From the NCBI RefSeq assembly GCF_000308455.1, contig NZ_BAFP01000099.1:1-64000 (forward strand): a stretch of DNA of 64,000 nucleotides, read 5' to 3'. The position numbers were made by a program, and so were the translations under genes. Origin of the DNA: Nocardia abscessus NBRC 100374 (GTDB lineage Bacteria; Actinomycetota; Actinomycetes; Mycobacteriales; Mycobacteriaceae). Below the pieces are notes generated by a model that saw only the letters and a program-made list of their open reading frames with translations, was not told the DNA's origin and ran no database searches. Of this stretch, positions 63,314 to 64,000 are shown in pieces (position 1 is the first letter of the stretch; every line of letters begins with the position of its first letter).

Positions 63314-63658
63314 GAACCCTCCTGATGTCGATTCGATGACGATAGCGCAACGAAATCGACTGCGTCGCACCGGATGTGCCCGGCGCACCGCGACACGCCC
63401 GATCCGGTCGTTCGACCGGATCGCTCGGCGCCTCGGCAAGCCTGCCGCGATCCAGCACGTCACCGCCCTGCTCGGGCAGCAACGCCGTCTGCGGCACGCG
63501 GGTGATCTGTGACCACGCCCACACCGCAGCGGGTATCGCCGCACGCCTCCGGCCCGATTCGCGCTGCCGCATCGAAGGGACCGCGCCGCCATTCTCGTGC
63601 TGCACAACAGCGAGCACGTGTACCGCCATGCCCGGGCCGTAGCCGGCACCCCGGCTGT

Positions 63659-64000
63659 TCAGGCGGGGACCGGCTCCAGGTCGGCGCCGTCGAAGGGTGG
63701 ATAGCTCTTCCTGCCCGTTCGCTCGGCCGCCTCGATGTAGTCGGCGAGAGCGTCCCGGGATCGAGCGAGCCTGTCCATCTGCTCGTCCAGGCGCCGCAGC
63801 CGCGACCGCATCGCGGCCAGCAACTCCGGACACCCGAGCAGCTCCGGGGCCTCTCCGACCGCGCAGGGCAGCAGGTACGCGATGTCCTCGGAGGAGAGAC
63901 CGGCACCGAGCAGGTGCCGGATCTGCTGCACCCGCAGCACCGCGCCCTCGTCGTACTCGCGGTAACCGTTCGCGCCGCGGTCGGCCTGCAGCAATCCTTG
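63659..64000 (-). CDS. MerR-family regulator, N-terminus cut by window edge
   Basis: 114 codons are present; the start lies beyond base 64000. The remaining part shows the wing of a MerR helix-turn-helix (YREYDEGAVLRVQQIRHLLGAGLS, partly RVQQIRHLLGAG), then a dimerisation coiled coil (AMRSRLRRLDEQMDRLARSRDAL). Single Cys at two points (LPCAVG, LGCPE) are not the metal pattern of MerR. The effector is unknown. Confidence 0.85.
   Translation of the reverse strand, partial: QGLLQADRGANGYREYDEGAVLRVQQIRHLLGAGLSSEDIAYLLPCAVGEAPELLGCPELLAAMRSRLRRLDEQMDRLARSRDALADYIEAAERTGRKSYPPFDGADLEPVPA

Overview
The window is high-GC actinobacterial DNA, most likely from Nocardia or a close Mycobacteriales relative. 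That reading rests on marker genes and gene order: sigB, the iron regulator ideR followed directly by galE, a PAC2 protein, nrdR and lexA lie together as in the mycobacterial sigB-ideR-lexA neighbourhood, and a dtxR/ideR-galE pair is known from corynebacteria. No rRNA, tRNA, CRISPR array, insertion sequence or integrase was seen. It reads as chromosomal backbone with one large accessory operon.

Layout. 1-5.4 kb: a cut MFS transporter, a glyoxalase-like protein, a 15-copy 26-bp minisatellite, a methyltransferase, sigB (with an ECF-type promoter) and a small lipoprotein. 5.5-9.5 kb: a protein acetyltransferase (GNAT fused to an acyl-CoA synthetase-like part) translationally coupled to an AcuC deacetylase. 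9.7-17.6 kb: ideR-galE, a DUF4192 protein, a lipoprotein, a PAC2 protein and a Ski2-like helicase. 17.7-20.1 kb: a polyamine pair, an ornithine/lysine-type decarboxylase and a fused SpeD-SpeE. 20.1-23.7 kb: an antiporter and a TetR-controlled SDR/tautomerase pair with two identical operators. 23.8-26.1 kb: oxyR divergent from ahpC-ahpD. 26.2-29 kb: a PhzF-like protein and a sigK-rskA pair. 29.7-38.7 kb: an aminotransferase, hrpA, nrdR, a secreted protein, a ChiZ-position membrane protein and lexA with clustered SOS boxes. 38.7-40.2 kb: two small membrane proteins and a hidden methionine-rich mini-ORF.

40.6-56.4 kb is the most notable region: about 18 genes on the minus strand forming a complete high-affinity (group 1h) [NiFe]-hydrogenase system. 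In transcription order they are hypA, hypB, hhyS, hhyL, a NifU/Rieske-like protein, DUF5947, DUF6084, an unrecognised 442-aa protein, a 39-aa DUF6893 protein, an acidic disordered protein, a maturation protease, a second hypC, hypF, hypC, hypD, hypE, a nickel transporter and DUF6390. Most junctions overlap by a few bases. A CRP/GlxR-like palindrome precedes hhyS. The small subunit carries Asp in place of a proximal-cluster Cys, the group 1h hallmark, so the enzyme probably scavenges trace H2 in air under aerobic starvation.

56.6-64 kb: a PepSY protein divergent from a two-component system whose kinase has a strongly acidic extracellular loop, an esterase, an acyl-CoA dehydrogenase, a repeat-rich stretch without a clear gene, a lysophospholipid-type acyltransferase and a cut MerR regulator. 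All functional calls come from reading motifs; no database search was run.
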